Made by a program: the position numbers and the translations under genes. From Gordonibacter sp. Marseille-P4307 (GTDB lineage Bacteria; Actinomycetota; Coriobacteriia; Coriobacteriales; Eggerthellaceae), in contig NZ_UWPD01000001.1 of NCBI RefSeq assembly GCF_900604965.1, forward strand, positions 1,465,311 to 1,529,310: a stretch of 64,000 nucleotides of DNA, read 5' to 3'. The notes under the pieces were generated by a model. The model was not told the DNA's origin. It did no database searches and saw nothing but the letters and a program-made list of their open reading frames with translations. This document shows, piece by piece, positions 8,053 through 16,768 of this stretch (position 1 is its first letter; each line of letters starts with the position of its first letter).

Positions 8053-10008
8053 ATGGCCGAGAACAACCTGCTGTTTGCCGATGACGACACGAAGCTGTCC
8101 GATCTCGTCGCGCGAGCCCGCACAACCCGGGCGACCCTTGCCCCGGCGCTTCTGGTCGACCAAACCCGCGCCGACGGGTCGGAGCGCGTATGGGAAGAGG
8201 AAACCCCCGCCGCGCGCGCAACCTGGGAATCACCCGAAACAAGCAGCGACGACTTCACCAAGGGCGATCTGATGTCCAGCGGATCTTTGAACATGGGCCT
8301 GGACGAGGAGGTTCTCCACGAGCTTATGAGCGATATCGAGCTCGAGCGCGAAGCGACCGAACCCCGTCCGCATCGCCCCGCCGATCGCCCCTCGGCGCTT
8401 GAAAACGTGTTCAGCGCCGTCGGATGCGAGGGAGGTTGCAAGCTAACCGGCATCAACCTGCATCGATTCGCCGACAATACGGGAACTCGCCGCGACATCG
8501 TGGTGAACGTTCCCGCGAGGATCGGCGATGCGCCCGTCGTGCGCCTCGGCTCCGGCTGTTTCGGACGCCTGAAGACAAGGGGCATCGCCGTGCGCGCCAT
8601 CATCGTGCCCGAAAGCGTCTGCTACATCGAGGACGGGGTGTTCTCGCACGTATCGGTCGAGTTCATACACATCGGGAAGGGAGTTGCGCACCTTGGCTCG
8701 CATCCTTTCGACATGTCGTCGGCCTCACCTCGCTCGAAACGACGCACCTGGTCTGTCGATCCGGAAAACGAAACGTACCTGCGCTTGGAGAAAACCGGGC
8801 AAGACGGGTGCGCGGGCATAATCACGCGAGACGGGCGGCGGCTCGTCTGCGGGGATGCCCCGTGCGAGGCGAACCTCGTCCTGCCCGACGGACTGGAGGA
8901 GATCGATGTCGGCGCCTGGCCACAGGGATGCCCCGCGCCCGGCTGCGTACACTACCCTTCGTCGCTTTGCCAGGTAGAGTCCACCACGTTCGACCGATCC
9001 CTCTGGGTGGGCGCCGGCGCGGCATCCGTAAGGCAGCTTGCGCGCCGGGGAGCACGCATCGCAAGCCCCCATGCGATCCACCTCGACGAGGCGTGGTACG
9101 ATTTCGACGGCGACGAGGCCGTCTTGGTATGCGGCCCGGCCGTGGGGTTGTCGGTGTCCCAGAAGTTCGCAACGAACGCCATCCGAAAACTCGAGGGAGC
9201 GCACGCCATCGTTCCGTCCGCCGCAACCGCTTCGGGCGTATCGCGCCACGACGGGCACGCCAAAGTGTTCGCGCCTCCCCGTGCGGTCGAGGGCCGCACC
9301 TTGCGCCGCATAGCCCGCAACGCCGTGCAGCACGCGGCTGAAACCGTAACGCTTCCCTCCACCGTGCGCCGCATAGAGGACGGTAACGCATTCAAGCGCA
9401 CACGCAACCTCAGTCTGCCCGAAGGCCTCGAGACCATCGGCGCGCACTGCTTCTGCTCGCGCGAGCTGGAAGGAATCGTCCAGATACCCGCCTCGGTTCG
9501 CTCGATCGGCACCGGAAGCTTCGAGTACGCCGTATGCCGTTTCGTCCGCAGCGGGGCGATCGTCCACATCCCCGCGGATCAATTGCTCAACTGCTTCATC
9601 GGACCGGGAAGCGGGCACGACGAGGAAGCTTTGGATGCGGATAAGGACCCCTTCGACTTCGCGCGCTACGATGCGGTGCTCGAAGGCGGAAAGAACATAC
9701 CCGACCGTCTTGGGGCGCTCATCCACCGAATCGAAACGCCCGTCGAACTTTCGGAGGCGACGCTTCGAACCCTGCTCGAAAAGCTCGAAGGGTTCGGAAA
9801 CGAAGCCCTTGTGCGCATCGCCCGGGAAGGAAGCCTTTCCCAGGTGGCCAAACTGTACGAAACCGGGTTCTTGGCAAACGGACGGTTCGACGCCCAGATC
9901 GAGCTGCTTCGGCGACACAACCGCATCGATTGCGTCATGTACCTCATGGATCAGCATGCAAAAACCCAGCCGAAACAGGTATCATCGAAAAGCAGGTTCT
10001 CGCTCTAG
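8053..10008 (+). CDS. BspA-type leucine-rich repeat protein, cytoplasmic
   Basis: A 651-residue protein with no signal peptide or membrane segment. Residues 1-120 are charged and low-complexity. Scattered LRR_5/BspA repeats follow, recognisable as IIVPESVCYIEDGVF, LPEGLETIGAHCF and IPASVRSIGTGSF. The last 130 residues are helical and resemble a C-terminal helical-repeat domain (LRTLLEKLEGFGNEALVRIA, LRRHNRIDCVMYLMD). LRR_5 domains bind proteins. The gene is divergent from the MoxR/VWA pair, and all three may work together; this is inference from position only. Unusually for its family, it appears to be intracellular. Confidence 0.75.
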   Translation: MAENNLLFADDDTKLSDLVARARTTRATLAPALLVDQTRADGSERVWEEETPAARATWESPETSSDDFTKGDLMSSGSLNMGLDEEVLHELMSDIELEREATEPRPHRPADRPSALENVFSAVGCEGGCKLTGINLHRFADNTGTRRDIVVNVPARIGDAPVVRLGSGCFGRLKTRGIAVRAIIVPESVCYIEDGVFSHVSVEFIHIGKGVAHLGSHPFDMSSASPRSKRRTWSVDPENETYLRLEKTGQDGCAGIITRDGRRLVCGDAPCEANLVLPDGLEEIDVGAWPQGCPAPGCVHYPSSLCQVESTTFDRSLWVGAGAASVRQLARRGARIASPHAIHLDEAWYDFDGDEAVLVCGPAVGLSVSQKFATNAIRKLEGAHAIVPSAATASGVSRHDGHAKVFAPPRAVEGRTLRRIARNAVQHAAETVTLPSTVRRIEDGNAFKRTRNLSLPEGLETIGAHCFCSRELEGIVQIPASVRSIGTGSFEYAVCRFVRSGAIVHIPADQLLNCFIGPGSGHDEEALDADKDPFDFARYDAVLEGGKNIPDRLGALIHRIETPVELSEATLRTLLEKLEGFGNEALVRIAREGSLSQVAKLYETGFLANGRFDAQIELLRRHNRIDCVMYLMDQHAKTQPKQVSSKSRFSL

Positions 10009-10088
10009 GTGGAGTCGTGCGCCCGTCTTGTCGTCTTGTTGCAAAGGCGCATGACCCCACCCTGGCGAAAAAGCGCGATGGTATGGAC

Positions 10089-10113
10089 GGGGCGAGGTTG
10101 ATCGGCTCGCCCC
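10089..10113. terminator. Weak hairpin between convergent LRR and EamA genes
   Basis: An eight-base-pair perfect stem GGGGCGAG/CTCGCCCC with a nine-base loop lies in the 114-base gap between two genes that point at each other. No T-run follows on either strand, so intrinsic termination is only possible, not shown. Confidence 0.4.
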
Positions 10114-10122
10114 TCGCGCGCT

Positions 10123-10992
10123 TTACCGAAAATGCGGGGAGAAAGCGAAGCGCTTCGACACTTCGCAGAACACGGCTCCTCCGACAACGAGCAGGGCGCC
10201 GGCCCATTGGATAACGACCATGCTCTCTCCCAAAACCATGGCCGCCATCACCACGGCGGTTACCGGCTCGACGTAGCTGCACACCGCCACGCTCTGAGCC
10301 GAAAGATTGGTGACCGCGCTGAAATACAGGTAGGATCCGATACCGGTGTTCACCAGCCCCAAAATGAGCGCCGGGACGATATCGGAGCTGTCGGGCACCT
10401 GAATGCCCGTGCCGGACAGCGCCATACCCGCCGCTGCGGTGGCGAATGCGGCCACCAGCTGAACGGTGGAGCTTTCCAGACCGTCGGCGTCTCCCGCCTT
10501 CTTGCTGAGAAGGATCATGGAAGCGTAGGCAAGTGCCGAGCAGATACCGTGCACCATGCCGGCCGCCGCGCCGCCTTCCAGCTTCCCGCCGTTGGCAAGG
10601 ACCACGCCCGCCAAAACCGCAAGGAAGCCGATGATCGTCCGCTTGCGCAGCCCATCGCCGAACAGGAGCGGCGAGAGGGCCATGACCACTACCGGACCGA
10701 GAGCGATCAGAATCGACGTCAGGCCGATGCCCGCCTCGGAATACCCCATATAGGCGAACAGCCAGCACGCGCCCATCGACACGCCCGACAGCGCGATGAG
10801 GCCGAGCTTGCGGGGATTGTTCAGCAGCTGGGGCGTGCGCAGGATGCAAAACGCCGAAACAAGGAACAGAGCGCCCAGGCCCGCTCGGAACAAAACGATC
10901 TCGTAGCTGGGCAAACCGATTCCGCTGGCAACGATTCCGTTGGTTCCGAACAGCAGCAGCGCCGCGATGTATTTCAGGTAGTCTTTCTTCAT
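10123..10992 (-). CDS. EamA/DMT-family transporter
   Basis: A 289-residue membrane protein with about ten hydrophobic segments arranged as two five-helix EamA halves. The first begins YLKYIAALLLFGTNGIVAS and the second YASMILLSKKAG. Family members export amino acids, metabolites or drugs from the cytoplasm, and the sequence does not reveal the substrate. It is divergently transcribed from a LysR-type regulator 87 bases away, the classic arrangement in which the regulator controls the exporter in response to its substrate. The start ATG at 10992 begins the first hydrophobic helix after a short MKKDY lead. Confidence 0.88.
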   Translation of the reverse strand: MKKDYLKYIAALLLFGTNGIVASGIGLPSYEIVLFRAGLGALFLVSAFCILRTPQLLNNPRKLGLIALSGVSMGACWLFAYMGYSEAGIGLTSILIALGPVVVMALSPLLFGDGLRKRTIIGFLAVLAGVVLANGGKLEGGAAAGMVHGICSALAYASMILLSKKAGDADGLESSTVQLVAAFATAAAGMALSGTGIQVPDSSDIVPALILGLVNTGIGSYLYFSAVTNLSAQSVAVCSYVEPVTAVVMAAMVLGESMVVIQWAGALLVVGGAVFCEVSKRFAFSPHFR

Positions 10993-11034
10993 AGCGCGGA
11001 GTATGCCCTTTGATTTAACTACTGAAAAGTGAGA

Positions 11035-11066
11035 ATATCGATATGTTGTTTTGCATAAACTGCAAA
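11035..11066. promoter_or_regulatory. Candidate LysR-type operator between EamA transporter and regulator
   Basis: The divergent gap holds the palindrome ATATCGATAT (11035-11044) and, six bases on, the inverted repeat TTTGCA-N5-TGCAAA (11050-11066). The latter satisfies the LysR-family T-N11-A rule at 11052-11064. Position between a transporter and its divergent LysR regulator makes an autoregulatory site likely. The assignment is by pattern only. Confidence 0.5.
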
Positions 11067-11079
11067 GATAGGGGAAATC

Positions 11080-11988
11080 GTGATGGATACCGAGACAAAA
11101 AAACTTCGTGCTTTCGTTTGCGCAGTTGAGAGCGGTAGCATTGCCGCAGCCGCCGATAAGCTCGGCTATTCGGTTTCAAGCATCAGCCGCATGATTCACG
11201 ATCTTGAAACATCCTGTACACTTCGTCTCCTCGAAAGATCCAAAATCGGCGTGCGGCCTACGTCGGACGGACGAGCGCTCCTCCCCCGTGCCCGCCGCAT
11301 CCTGTCCGAATGCGACGGCTTCGGCGAAGAAGCCGCCAACATCGCGGGGCTTCAATCGGGAACCGTCCGCATCGGCACCGTCTCGAGCGTGGCCACCCAC
11401 GTTCTTCCCACCGCCATCAGCACGCTGCGAAAAACCCATCCCGCGCTGGGTTTCGAACTGCTGCTGGGAAGCTATTCCGAAATAGAGCTGTGGCTGGCCG
11501 AGGGGCGCGTCGATTTGGGGACGCTATGGCTTCCCGTGAACGAAAGCCTGAGCGCAGACGCACTGGTCACCGACTGTTACATCGCCGTCGTGAACCCCTC
11601 CCATCCGCTGGCAAAGGTAAGCGCGGTTCCCATATCCTCGCTCGAAAACGAACCGTTCATCGAGCTTGACTACGGAGACGAGTCGGAAGTGGCCCAGCTG
11701 TTCGAAGATCGAGGCCTTCACATCGATCCCATCCTGTCAACCTGCGATAACCACGCCGTCTTGGCGCTGGTCGAAGCGGGGCTGGGCGTGGCTATCATGC
11801 CGTCGCTGTCGATACGGCGCACCACCTACAACGTGAAGTGTCTGCCCCTCGACATCCCGGCGCTGCGAAACATCGGCATCGCCTGGCGCGGAGACGGTAT
11901 ACCGACTGCCGCCGCGCGCGCCTTTATCGAGATCCTTCGGGAAAACGAGGGCAAAACCCGCTGGACCGACGCCTTCACCGTAAGCTAG
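11080..11988 (+). CDS. LysR-family transcriptional regulator
   Basis: A 302-residue regulator with an N-terminal winged helix-turn-helix (KLRAFVCAVESGSIAAAADK, then LGYSVSSISRMIHDLE) and a C-terminal periplasmic-binding-like effector domain starting near residue 90 (TVRIGTVSSVATHVLPTAIS). Length is normal. The start is either the GTG at 11080 or the ATG at 11083; both follow a GATAGGGG ribosome site, and the difference is one residue. Divergence from the EamA transporter gene suggests that it controls that transporter. The inducer is unknown. Confidence 0.92.
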   Translation: MMDTETKKLRAFVCAVESGSIAAAADKLGYSVSSISRMIHDLETSCTLRLLERSKIGVRPTSDGRALLPRARRILSECDGFGEEAANIAGLQSGTVRIGTVSSVATHVLPTAISTLRKTHPALGFELLLGSYSEIELWLAEGRVDLGTLWLPVNESLSADALVTDCYIAVVNPSHPLAKVSAVPISSLENEPFIELDYGDESEVAQLFEDRGLHIDPILSTCDNHAVLALVEAGLGVAIMPSLSIRRTTYNVKCLPLDIPALRNIGIAWRGDGIPTAAARAFIEILRENEGKTRWTDAFTVS

Positions 11989-12137
11989 CGGCGACGAGGG
12001 CACATGATGTTCGGCCGCGACAGTCATGCTTCGACGCGCCCCTTCGCTCTGCTTGGAAAGGCACGCGCGCACGACGTAGCTGCGCGCAGCCAAACATGCT
12101 AGGCTTTGGTCGAACCGTCCGATATGAAAGGAACTGT

Positions 12138-13772
12138 ATGAGCGAATACGTTGTATACCGAACAAAATACCTGTTCACAGGTTTGGATGATGATGCGCAC
12201 CCGGGATCGTTCTCCGTCGAGAACGGCAGGTTCTCAGCCGTCGGATCGTACGAGGACGCCGATGCTCTGAGCGGGCGGGCGGGGGGACGCATCGTCGATC
12301 TGGGCGATGCCTTCGTCTGCGCGGGTTTCCACGATTCCCATCTGCATTTCTTCCACTCGGCGCTGTACTCCTCCCCTCTAGCCCTGCATTGCCGGGGAAG
12401 AAACGAGCAGGACTGCGTCGATGCGCTCGCACCGCTTGCGAACCGTCGCCCCGAAACAGGCTGGCTTCTGGCCCAAGGATGGCGCCAGCCCCATTGGGAT
12501 CCGCCCACCACGCCGTCCAAGCGCTCCCTCGATGCCGTGTATCCCGATCGCCCCGTGGCGATGTACTCGGGAGACGCCCATACGCTGTGGCTGAACAGCT
12601 TGGCTATCGAAGAGCTGGGGCTCTCGGACGAATCGGTCGCCCCTGAGGGTGGAAGCTACGATCGCGACGACGAAGGTCGCCTTACCGGCATCGTGCGCGA
12701 AGCCGCGGCCATGGCGCTCATGCCGCGCATCGTGGCGTCGTTTCTGACCGAGGAGCTTTTGGACGCCTACCGCGGCTTTCTGAAGAAGCTGGCCGAAAAC
12801 GGCGTGACTTCGGTCTGCGATATGTCGCTCATGGCCGCACCCGGTCTGGATTTCGTGCGAGACGACCTGTTCGCCGAACTGCTGGCCCGCGAAGAGCTCA
12901 CCTGTCGCGTGCACCTGTTCCCCACGCTGCTCGACGATCGCAGCCGGCTTCACGACCTGCAGAGAAACCTTGTCGGAAACCGCCTTCGGGCATGCGGCTT
13001 CAAACAGTTCTTCGACGGCGTGTCCAGCCAGCATACCGCCTGGGTGAACGAACCCTACGCAAACGCTCGCTTCGAAGGCGATTGCGGGCGGCCCACCGTC
13101 GATCCGTCCGTTATGCGCGACCTGGTGCTTGCGGCCTGCGCCGAGGGGCAACCCGTCCGCGTGCACGCGATCGGCGACGAGGCCATCCACGTTATCCTGG
13201 ATATCTTCGAGGAGGGCCTGAACACGTTCGGACCGCTTCCGGAAGGACGTCATCACTGCATCGAGCACCTCGAAAACTTCCAGCCCGACGATATCGCGCG
13301 GTTGGCGAAGCTCGGCGTCGTCGCAGCGGTGCAGCCCATGCATATCACGCTCGATCCCGGAGCGCCCGAAAAAGACCTCGGACCCCAGCGCGTTCCCTAT
13401 ATGTGGCCGTTCGCCGCGCTGCTCGAGTCGGGGGCGACGCTTGCCTTCGGAACCGACTCGCCCGTAGCCGATATCGACCCGCGCGCGGGTCTGTATACGG
13501 CTATCACGCGCAAGACCATCCCCGACGGCAATCCGCCCGAGGGCTGGGTTCCTCAAGAAAAGATCGGGGCCGCCGATGCACTGCGCGCCTATACCCTGGG
13601 GTCGGCGCGAGCGGCCGGGCGCGAACACGATCTGGGTACCATCGAAGCGGGCAAGCTGGCCGATTTCGTGGTGATCGACCGCGATTTGAGCTCGTGCGAT
13701 CCCGAACTCATCTTGGATGCGCGCATCGAGGCCACCTACGTGGAAGGGGCGTGCGTCTACAGCCGCTCCTAG
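12138..13772 (+). CDS. YtcJ-like amidohydrolase (amidohydrolase family 3)
   Basis: A 544-residue metal-dependent hydrolase. It has the N-terminal composite domain (YVVYRTKYLFTGLDDD), the metal-binding HDSHLH motif early in the barrel, later His-containing strands (VRVHAIGDEAIH, GRHHCIEHLEN) and the distal Asp in LAFGTDSPV. YtcJ-like enzymes cleave amide or ester bonds in the cytoplasm, with mostly unknown substrates. The ATG at 12138 follows AAAGGA and begins the family homology; the longer upstream frame overlaps the LysR gene out of phase. Its stop codon overlaps by three bases with the convergent deformylase-like gene. Confidence 0.9.
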   Translation: MSEYVVYRTKYLFTGLDDDAHPGSFSVENGRFSAVGSYEDADALSGRAGGRIVDLGDAFVCAGFHDSHLHFFHSALYSSPLALHCRGRNEQDCVDALAPLANRRPETGWLLAQGWRQPHWDPPTTPSKRSLDAVYPDRPVAMYSGDAHTLWLNSLAIEELGLSDESVAPEGGSYDRDDEGRLTGIVREAAAMALMPRIVASFLTEELLDAYRGFLKKLAENGVTSVCDMSLMAAPGLDFVRDDLFAELLAREELTCRVHLFPTLLDDRSRLHDLQRNLVGNRLRACGFKQFFDGVSSQHTAWVNEPYANARFEGDCGRPTVDPSVMRDLVLAACAEGQPVRVHAIGDEAIHVILDIFEEGLNTFGPLPEGRHHCIEHLENFQPDDIARLAKLGVVAAVQPMHITLDPGAPEKDLGPQRVPYMWPFAALLESGATLAFGTDSPVADIDPRAGLYTAITRKTIPDGNPPEGWVPQEKIGAADALRAYTLGSARAAGREHDLGTIEAGKLADFVVIDRDLSSCDPELILDARIEATYVEGACVYSRS

Positions 13773-14188
13773 ACCGGCTTTCCCTTGCAGTGGTCGATCA
13801 TATGCTGGACGAGCTGCGCGGTCCACCCGCGCAGCTCCTTCTTACGGGGCACGAGGGCGCCGTCTACCAGCTCGTCATAGGTGACGAGAATCTGATCGAA
13901 GCGCGTCGATTTGGTGGGAGCCTCGTGCGACAGGCAGGCTTCCTCGACGCGCGAAGGGCGCAGTCCCCTTTTGAGGGCGGGGTTGAACATGACGCGGGGA
14001 CGGTCGCTGGAGTCCAGATACACCACCACCTGCTTGGCTTCCCCGATCTGGTTCGCGGCTAAGCAGGCCGCCTCGTCAAGCGACGCAAGGGTGTCCAGCA
14101 GATCCTGCGCAAGCTGGGCGTCGGCGGTGCTTGCCCGTTCGCAGGGAACCGAAAGCGACTCGACGTCTTTCACCAAGGGTTTGATCAT
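13769..14188 (-). CDS. Peptide deformylase-like protein with altered HExxH motif
   Basis: A 139-residue protein aligned to peptide deformylase by three motifs: ACLAANQ (41-47, for GxGLAAxQ), EACLS (83-87, for EGCLS, with metal ligand Cys85) and HMIDH (129-133, for HExxH). Both metal-binding His residues and the Cys are kept, but the catalytic Glu is Met130. True deformylases remove the formyl group from nascent proteins and depend on that Glu, so this copy is probably inactive in that reaction or works on something else. The ATG at 14188 follows AGGAG. It is also shorter than the usual 150-170 residues. Confidence 0.8.
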   Translation of the reverse strand: MIKPLVKDVESLSVPCERASTADAQLAQDLLDTLASLDEAACLAANQIGEAKQVVVYLDSSDRPRVMFNPALKRGLRPSRVEEACLSHEAPTKSTRFDQILVTYDELVDGALVPRKKELRGWTAQLVQHMIDHCKGKPV

Positions 14189-14279
14189 CTGTCCACCGCT
14201 CCTTCCCGCATGTGTGTGCGGATACCGTCGTGCTTTTCTCACGGGCGAAGTATCGCATAAAGAAACCCCGAAAGAAACG

Positions 14280-15761
14280 CTATCGCTCGATCCGCGCTGC
14301 TTCGATGGACCGCTCCAGCGATCGCGCCGCGCTCACCGCGTCCGAGTGGGAAAAGCGAGAAACATCGGCGACAATCCGCACCTGCCCTCCGCGGTATGCG
14401 TGCTTACGCGAAAACGAGGACAGCAGCCGAAGGGATGCGCAGCGCCTGAAAAGCTCATCGGACAAGACATCGGCATCCACGGCCAGGGCCCGATCCAGCG
14501 CGATGAGGAAATGAAGGCCGCCGTCCATGTTCTCGAAGCTGACGAAGCGCCCCAGATCCGTGCTTCTGATCTGGCGTATGAACTCGTCGCGCACCGTTCG
14601 GTACGCCGTTTTCAGCTTCAACGCATGACGCTCGAACTCCCCTGTTTCCAAAATGCGCGCAAGCGAATCCTGCAGAAGCGAGCTGACCGTATTCGAATAG
14701 AATCCCAACCGATCGTCGAAGCGCTCCATCAGCACACGCGGAAGCACCATGTAGGCGATGCGCATATCCGAACCCAGGCTCTTGCTGAACGTGTTCGCGT
14801 AAACGACCGAACCGGTCGAATCGATGCTTTGAAGCGACGGAACGGGTCTGCCCGCCATCCTGAATTCGCAATCGTAATCGTCTTCGACGATGATGCGCGC
14901 CGGATCCTCGGCCGCCCAGGACAAAAGCTCGTAACGGCGGGACACCGACATGATGGCTCCGGTTGGAAACTGGTGGGAGGGCATAACGTGGGCGACATGC
15001 GCCCCGCATGTGCGCAGACCCTCGACGATCATCCCGCTCTCGTCTACGGGAAGAAAGGCGACGCGCGCCTCGTTCGCCTCGTAGAGCCGGGACAAAAGCG
15101 GATACCCGGGGTCTTCGACGGCGTAGATGCGGTCGCGGCCCGCAAGTTGGACCAGCAGGTTGTACAGCACCTGGGCGCCCGCGCCCACGACGACGCGCGC
15201 CGGATCGACGTCCATGCCCCGAAATCTTCTCAGATGCCGGGCTATTGCGCGACGCAAACGCGGCGAGCCCTGGTGCGGCATCGCTCTGGACAATCCGGCG
15301 TCTTGCAAAAGCGCGAGCTCGCGACGCACGGCACGCGCCCACACCCGAGCCGTGCGCGCCTCGAAAGGCGCGCTTCGGCTTTCCTTGTCGTACCGATCGT
15401 CGCGAATGCGCTCGGAGAAATCCCCCTCAACGCGCTTATCGCCCGTCCCGGGGCCGTTCGGGCAACCATCGCGGCCTACATTCGCCGATTCTCGAAGATC
15501 GTCCGCGGACGGTATCGCAGGCAGCGCTTCGGCAAAGTAGCCCGTACGCGGCACCGCGCGCACATAACCCTCGGCGACCAGCTGAGCGTAGGCCCCCTCG
15601 ACGGTAACCAGGCTCACGCCCAGGTGTTCGGCAAGCGATCGTTTCGAGGGAAGCTTCTGGTTAAACGCAATGGCTCCCTGTTCGATATCGCATCTGATAC
15701 AACGGTACAGGTAATCATAGAGCGCCGCGCCGTCGCGGCGGGACAGATCATAGGTCAGCAT
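14280..15761 (-). CDS. pdxR: MocR/PdxR-type regulator (GntR HTH fused to aminotransferase fold)
   Basis: A 493-residue fusion. Residues 1 to about 75 are a GntR-type winged helix (LPSKRSLAEHLGVSLVTVEG, then AYAQLVAEGYV). The rest is a class I aminotransferase-like domain, with the PLP-lysine segment NTFSKSLGSDMRIAYMV and an upstream YAVEDPGYPLLSRLYEAN. Regulators of this group sense PLP and control vitamin B6 synthesis. It is divergent from pdxS-pdxT with a 118-base gap that holds matching direct repeats, which strongly supports the PdxR role. A GGGAGG ribosome site precedes the ATG at 15761. Confidence 0.9.
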   Translation of the reverse strand: MLTYDLSRRDGAALYDYLYRCIRCDIEQGAIAFNQKLPSKRSLAEHLGVSLVTVEGAYAQLVAEGYVRAVPRTGYFAEALPAIPSADDLRESANVGRDGCPNGPGTGDKRVEGDFSERIRDDRYDKESRSAPFEARTARVWARAVRRELALLQDAGLSRAMPHQGSPRLRRAIARHLRRFRGMDVDPARVVVGAGAQVLYNLLVQLAGRDRIYAVEDPGYPLLSRLYEANEARVAFLPVDESGMIVEGLRTCGAHVAHVMPSHQFPTGAIMSVSRRYELLSWAAEDPARIIVEDDYDCEFRMAGRPVPSLQSIDSTGSVVYANTFSKSLGSDMRIAYMVLPRVLMERFDDRLGFYSNTVSSLLQDSLARILETGEFERHALKLKTAYRTVRDEFIRQIRSTDLGRFVSFENMDGGLHFLIALDRALAVDADVLSDELFRRCASLRLLSSFSRKHAYRGGQVRIVADVSRFSHSDAVSAARSLERSIEAARIER

Positions 15762-15780
15762 AGGCTGTCGGCCTCCCGGT

Positions 15781-15822
15781 TTGAAAACTGGCCTTATTAT
15801 TTAATCGTAAACTGACTATAAC
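15781..15822 (+). promoter_or_regulatory. pdxST promoter with candidate PdxR direct repeats
   Basis: Two copies of AAACTGnC lie at 15785-15792 and 15809-15816, 24 bases apart on the same strand; MocR-type regulators usually bind direct repeats in the shared promoter. A possible promoter TTATTA (15794-15799), 17-base spacer, TATAAC (15817-15822) overlaps the second copy. The stretch is much richer in A and T than its surroundings. Confidence 0.55.
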
Positions 15823-15879
15823 GCTATATCCAAAAGTATCTTACCCTAGGCAAAGGCCAAACCCGCGAAAGGAGATCGC

Positions 15880-16764
15880 ATGGAAGAAACCAAAGAAGAT
15901 CGCGGCAAGCTCAACCGCGAACTCGCCCAGATGCTCAAAGGCGGCGTCATCATGGACGTCACCACGCCCGAGCAAGCGCGCATAGCCGAGGAGGCCGGAG
16001 CAGCCGCGGTCATGGCCCTCGAACGCATCCCCGCCGACATCCGCGCCGCCGGCGGCGTGTCCCGCATGAGCGACCCGCGCATGATCAAAGGCATCCAGCA
16101 AGCCGTGTCCATCCCGGTTATGGCGAAGGTCCGGATCGGGCATTTCGTCGAAGCCCAGATCCTCGAAGCCATCGACATCGACTACATCGATGAGAGCGAA
16201 GTGCTCTCCCCCGCCGACAACGTCTACCACATCGACAAGACGGCGTTCAGGGCGCCGTTCGTCTGCGGCGCGCGCGATCTGGGCGAGGCGCTGCGCCGCG
16301 TTGCCGAGGGAGCCTCGATGATCCGTACCAAAGGCGAACCCGGAACCGGCGACATCGTGCAGGCGGTCACCCACATGCGCCTGATCAACAGCCAGATTCG
16401 CCACGTCGTCTCGCTCAGGGAAGACGAGCTGTTCGAAGAGGCCAAACGCCTCCAGGTTCCCGTCGAGCTGATCAGGTTCGTCCATGGCGCAGGCAAACTG
16501 CCCGTGGTCAATTTTGCCGCAGGAGGCGTTGCCACCCCGGCCGACGCCGCCCTTATGATGCAGCTGGGCGCCGAAGGCGTATTCGTCGGATCGGGCATCT
16601 TCAAAAGCGGCGACCCCGAAAAGCGTGCGCGCGCGATCGTGGGGGCCGTCACGAACTTCGAAGACCCCGAGCGCATCGCGGCGCTGTCGGAGGATCTGGG
16701 AGAAGCCATGGTCGGAATCAACGAAGGCGAAATCGAGATCCTCATGGCCGAGCGCGGCAGGTAG
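15880..16764 (+). CDS. pdxS: Pyridoxal 5'-phosphate synthase lyase subunit PdxS
   Basis: A 294-residue TIM-barrel protein that builds PLP from ribose 5-phosphate, glyceraldehyde 3-phosphate and ammonia supplied by PdxT. Near-invariant segments are visible: [40 protein letters not shown], the Schiff-base Lys in [15 protein letters not shown], and [10 protein letters not shown]. The ATG at 15880 has AAAGGAG seven bases upstream. pdxT follows after a four-base gap, forming the usual two-gene operon. Divergent transcription from the MocR-type regulator indicates control by PLP status. Confidence 0.97.
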   Translation: MEETKEDRGKLNRELAQMLKGGVIMDVTTPEQARIAEEAGAAAVMALERIPADIRAAGGVSRMSDPRMIKGIQQAVSIPVMAKVRIGHFVEAQILEAIDIDYIDESEVLSPADNVYHIDKTAFRAPFVCGARDLGEALRRVAEGASMIRTKGEPGTGDIVQAVTHMRLINSQIRHVVSLREDELFEEAKRLQVPVELIRFVHGAGKLPVVNFAAGGVATPADAALMMQLGAEGVFVGSGIFKSGDPEKRARAIVGAVTNFEDPERIAALSEDLGEAMVGINEGEIEILMAERGR

Positions 16765-16768
16765 CCTC

